Translations under genes and position numbers: made by a program
Source of the DNA: CAZOWW01 sp964583765
GTDB taxonomy: Bacteria; Actinomycetota; Actinomycetes; Actinomycetales; Kineosporiaceae
Assembly (NCBI GenBank): GCA_964583765.1
Contig: CAZOWW010000177.1
Coordinates: 1-9,072 of the forward strand
DNA: 9,072 nt
Reading direction: 5' to 3'
Notes under the pieces: model-generated
The model's database searches: none
Told to the model about the DNA's origin: nothing
Seen by the model: only the letters and a program-made list of their open reading frames with translations
Part shown: positions 6,815 to 9,072 of the stretch, piece after piece
Position numbering within the stretch: position 1 is the first letter of the stretch
Layout: each line of letters opens with the position of its first letter

Positions 6815-6827
6815 TGTTCCTGGGAGG

Positions 6828-8410
6828 TCAGCCCTCGGCCACCAGCCTGCGCACCGCGGAGAGCGGGATCTCCACCCAGTCCGGACGGTTGCGGGCCTCG
6901 TAGACGACCTCGTAGAACGCCTTGTCGAGCTCGAGTGCCGCGAGCAGCACCGCGTCGGCGCGCGGGTCGCGTCCGGCGACCTCGGTGTACCCGTTCAGAA
7001 AGGCCTCCCGGCAGTCCTGAACCCACGAGGCGGCCGAAACCAGGCGCGGTTCGCCGGGCGTCGCTCCGATGCAGGCGTGGCCGGCGGCGTAGTCGAACGA
7101 CCGGAGCATGCCCGCGACGTCCCGCAGTGCCAGGTCCGGGCGCATCCGCTCGGCGAGCGGTCGCAGCGGCTCGCCCTCGAAGTCCAGCAGCACCCAGCCG
7201 CGGCCGGGGGATCGCAGGACCTGCCCGAGGTGGAAGTCGCCGTGGATCTGCTGCAGTGGGGGAGCGGAGTCGATCCCGCGTACCTGCTGCACCAGATCGA
7301 TGGCGTGCCCGGCGTAGCGGTCGAGCTGGGGCGCCTCGTGCACCGCCCAGCGCAGCCGGGACATGAGGTTGGCCGCCAGCGCGGCCAGCTCGGTGGCGCC
7401 CGTGGCACGGGTGGGCAGGGCCTGCCGGAGCGCGGCGTGCACTCCGGCCGTGGCCGCACCGAGTGCCTGCGCCTCGGCCGTGAACACCTTGCCGGCCCCG
7501 ACCGCGGCGCAGGCCAGTTGCCAGCCGTCCTCGCTGCCGGGCAGGTACTCACAGGCATAGGCGAGATGTCCGTGCACCACCGGGCCGGAGCCGGCCGACC
7601 AGGTGCCCTCCAGCCAGCCGACCGGTCGGGGCACGCGGTCGCAGCCTGCCGCGGCGAGCGCGGGTTGCACGACCACATCGGGGTTCGCGCCGTCCTGCAG
7701 CAGCCGGAAGAGCTTGACGATCACCGGGGCCGCGCCGTCCCCGTCCACGATCAGCGACGTGTTGGACTGCTCGCCGTGCAGGACCCGCGCCGAGGCCGTG
7801 GGGGCAGGACCGCGCCCCAGCCGGACACCGCGTGCCCACGAGGTGGCGATCCCGGCTGCCTCCCCCAGCATCGTGGTGGTGCTCGCCGTTCCCGGGGTGA
7901 CCACCCCGGTTTCGACCGTTCCCGTACCTGCTCCGACCGCTCCCGTCGCTGTTCCGCCCGTTCCTGTTCCCGCGACCCCCGGTCCCATGTGTCCGACGCT
8001 CGCGGTGACTGCGGCGGCCACCGGCTCGCCGTCCGGCAGGCGCACGCTGTCCGCGCCCTCCAGGAGCAGCCGGAGCCACGGCTGGACGAACAGCGGGTCG
8101 TGCGGGCCGTCGTAGACCCACCGCGGTCGGCCGTCCGGGGGCTCGAGCACGCCCAGGAGGGCGTGCTCGAGACCGGGCACCGGGTGCGGATGCAGCGTCA
8201 GCGGAACCTGGTAGGTGGCCGGTGCCGTGTCGCCGGAGGTCGCGGTGACCACCGACAGCACGGACTCTCCGGCCTCACCCGGCCCGGCCAGGCGCATCTG
8301 AGCGGCCAGTTCGACGCGGGGTGTGCCCTGGCCCTTGCCGGCGAACCAGCGTTGGCGTGGCAGCCAGGCTGCGACGAGCTCCGTGAGCGAACCGACTCGG
8401 GCTGGAGGGG

Positions 8411-8414
<4 letters not shown>
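6828..8414 (-). CDS. pep2: Maltokinase (ATP:maltose 1-phosphotransferase)
   Basis: A cytosolic kinase (also called mak) that phosphorylates maltose to maltose 1-phosphate with ATP, feeding the GlgE pathway of alpha-glucan synthesis. The N-terminal cap starts with the family-like LVAAWLPRQRWFAGKG (about 13-28). The N-lobe has HGEQSNTSLIV (about 213-223) and VIVKLFR (about 231-237), with Lys234 a likely ATP-binding residue. The catalytic loop is HGDFHLGQ at 391-398 (Asp393) and the metal-binding motif is LDFEGEP at 410-416, both diagnostic of maltokinases. It is 528 aa, longer than the mycobacterial enzyme of about 455 aa. Much of the excess is a Gly/Thr/Val-rich insert at about 143-181. The GTG at 8414 overlaps the treS stop as GTGA, so the two are translationally coupled. 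The frame stays open further upstream, but only as a shadow over treS. glgB is not next to it here. Confidence 0.93.
7911..7973 (-). repeat. Imperfect 21-bp tandem repeat inside pep2
   Basis: Three degenerate 21-bp units (7911-7931, 7932-7952, 7953-7973) can be aligned; adjacent units match at about 16 and 14 of 21 positions. They encode a 7-residue periodic Gly/Thr/Ala/Val stretch (AGTGTGG, TATGAVG, AGTGTVE) within the insert of the maltokinase. The reading frame is kept. Confidence 0.6.

Positions 8415-9072
<658 letters not shown>

Noticed and set aside
6097..7026. Lipoprotein frame extended upstream to 7026
   Set aside because: It would run through the secreted protein gene, the intergenic region and the end of the maltokinase; the translation there is shadow-like.

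Overview
The window is very GC-rich, with densely packed genes, GTG starts and 4-bp stop/start overlaps. It carries the C-terminal part of a trehalose synthase fused by overlap to a maltokinase gene. Together these point to a high-GC actinobacterium; I cannot name the genus. Both ends cut through genes.

Left edge (2-1354, + strand): most of a membrane sensor histidine kinase with HAMP, HisKA and HATPase domains. Its cognate response regulator is presumably just outside the window.

Centre-left (1409-5330, - strand): two overlapping genes facing the kinase gene. The first in transcription order (3465-5330) encodes a membrane-anchored P-loop NTPase that most resembles the KAP family. It has four N-terminal membrane segments, then Walker A (GRWGEGKS) and Walker B (IALDEVDR). 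The second (1409-3475) encodes a 688-residue soluble, mostly helical protein that I do not recognise; one small segment is faintly reminiscent of the effector-associated adaptor domains of actinobacterial conflict systems. The 11-bp overlap and strong ribosome binding site imply that the two are made together. This pair is the best candidate in the window for an undescribed system. A conflict or defence role is inference only.

Centre-right (5557-6539, - strand): a two-gene envelope operon. The first gene encodes a 148-residue secreted helical protein with two cysteines. A GTGA overlap leads into the second, a lipoprotein with an LTGC lipobox, a Gly/Ser/Ala linker and a short C-terminal helix. 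The stop/start junction lies inside an 18-bp tandem repeat. A long hairpin (5506-5539) closes the operon, and a direct-repeat operator-like element (6644-6672) lies upstream.

Right (6828-9072, - strand): treS (3' part) and pep2/mak, overlapping by GTGA. They convert trehalose to maltose and then to maltose 1-phosphate, the entry to the GlgE alpha-glucan route. The maltokinase carries an unusual Gly/Thr-rich repetitive insert.

No tRNA, rRNA, CRISPR array, insertion sequence or integrase was seen.
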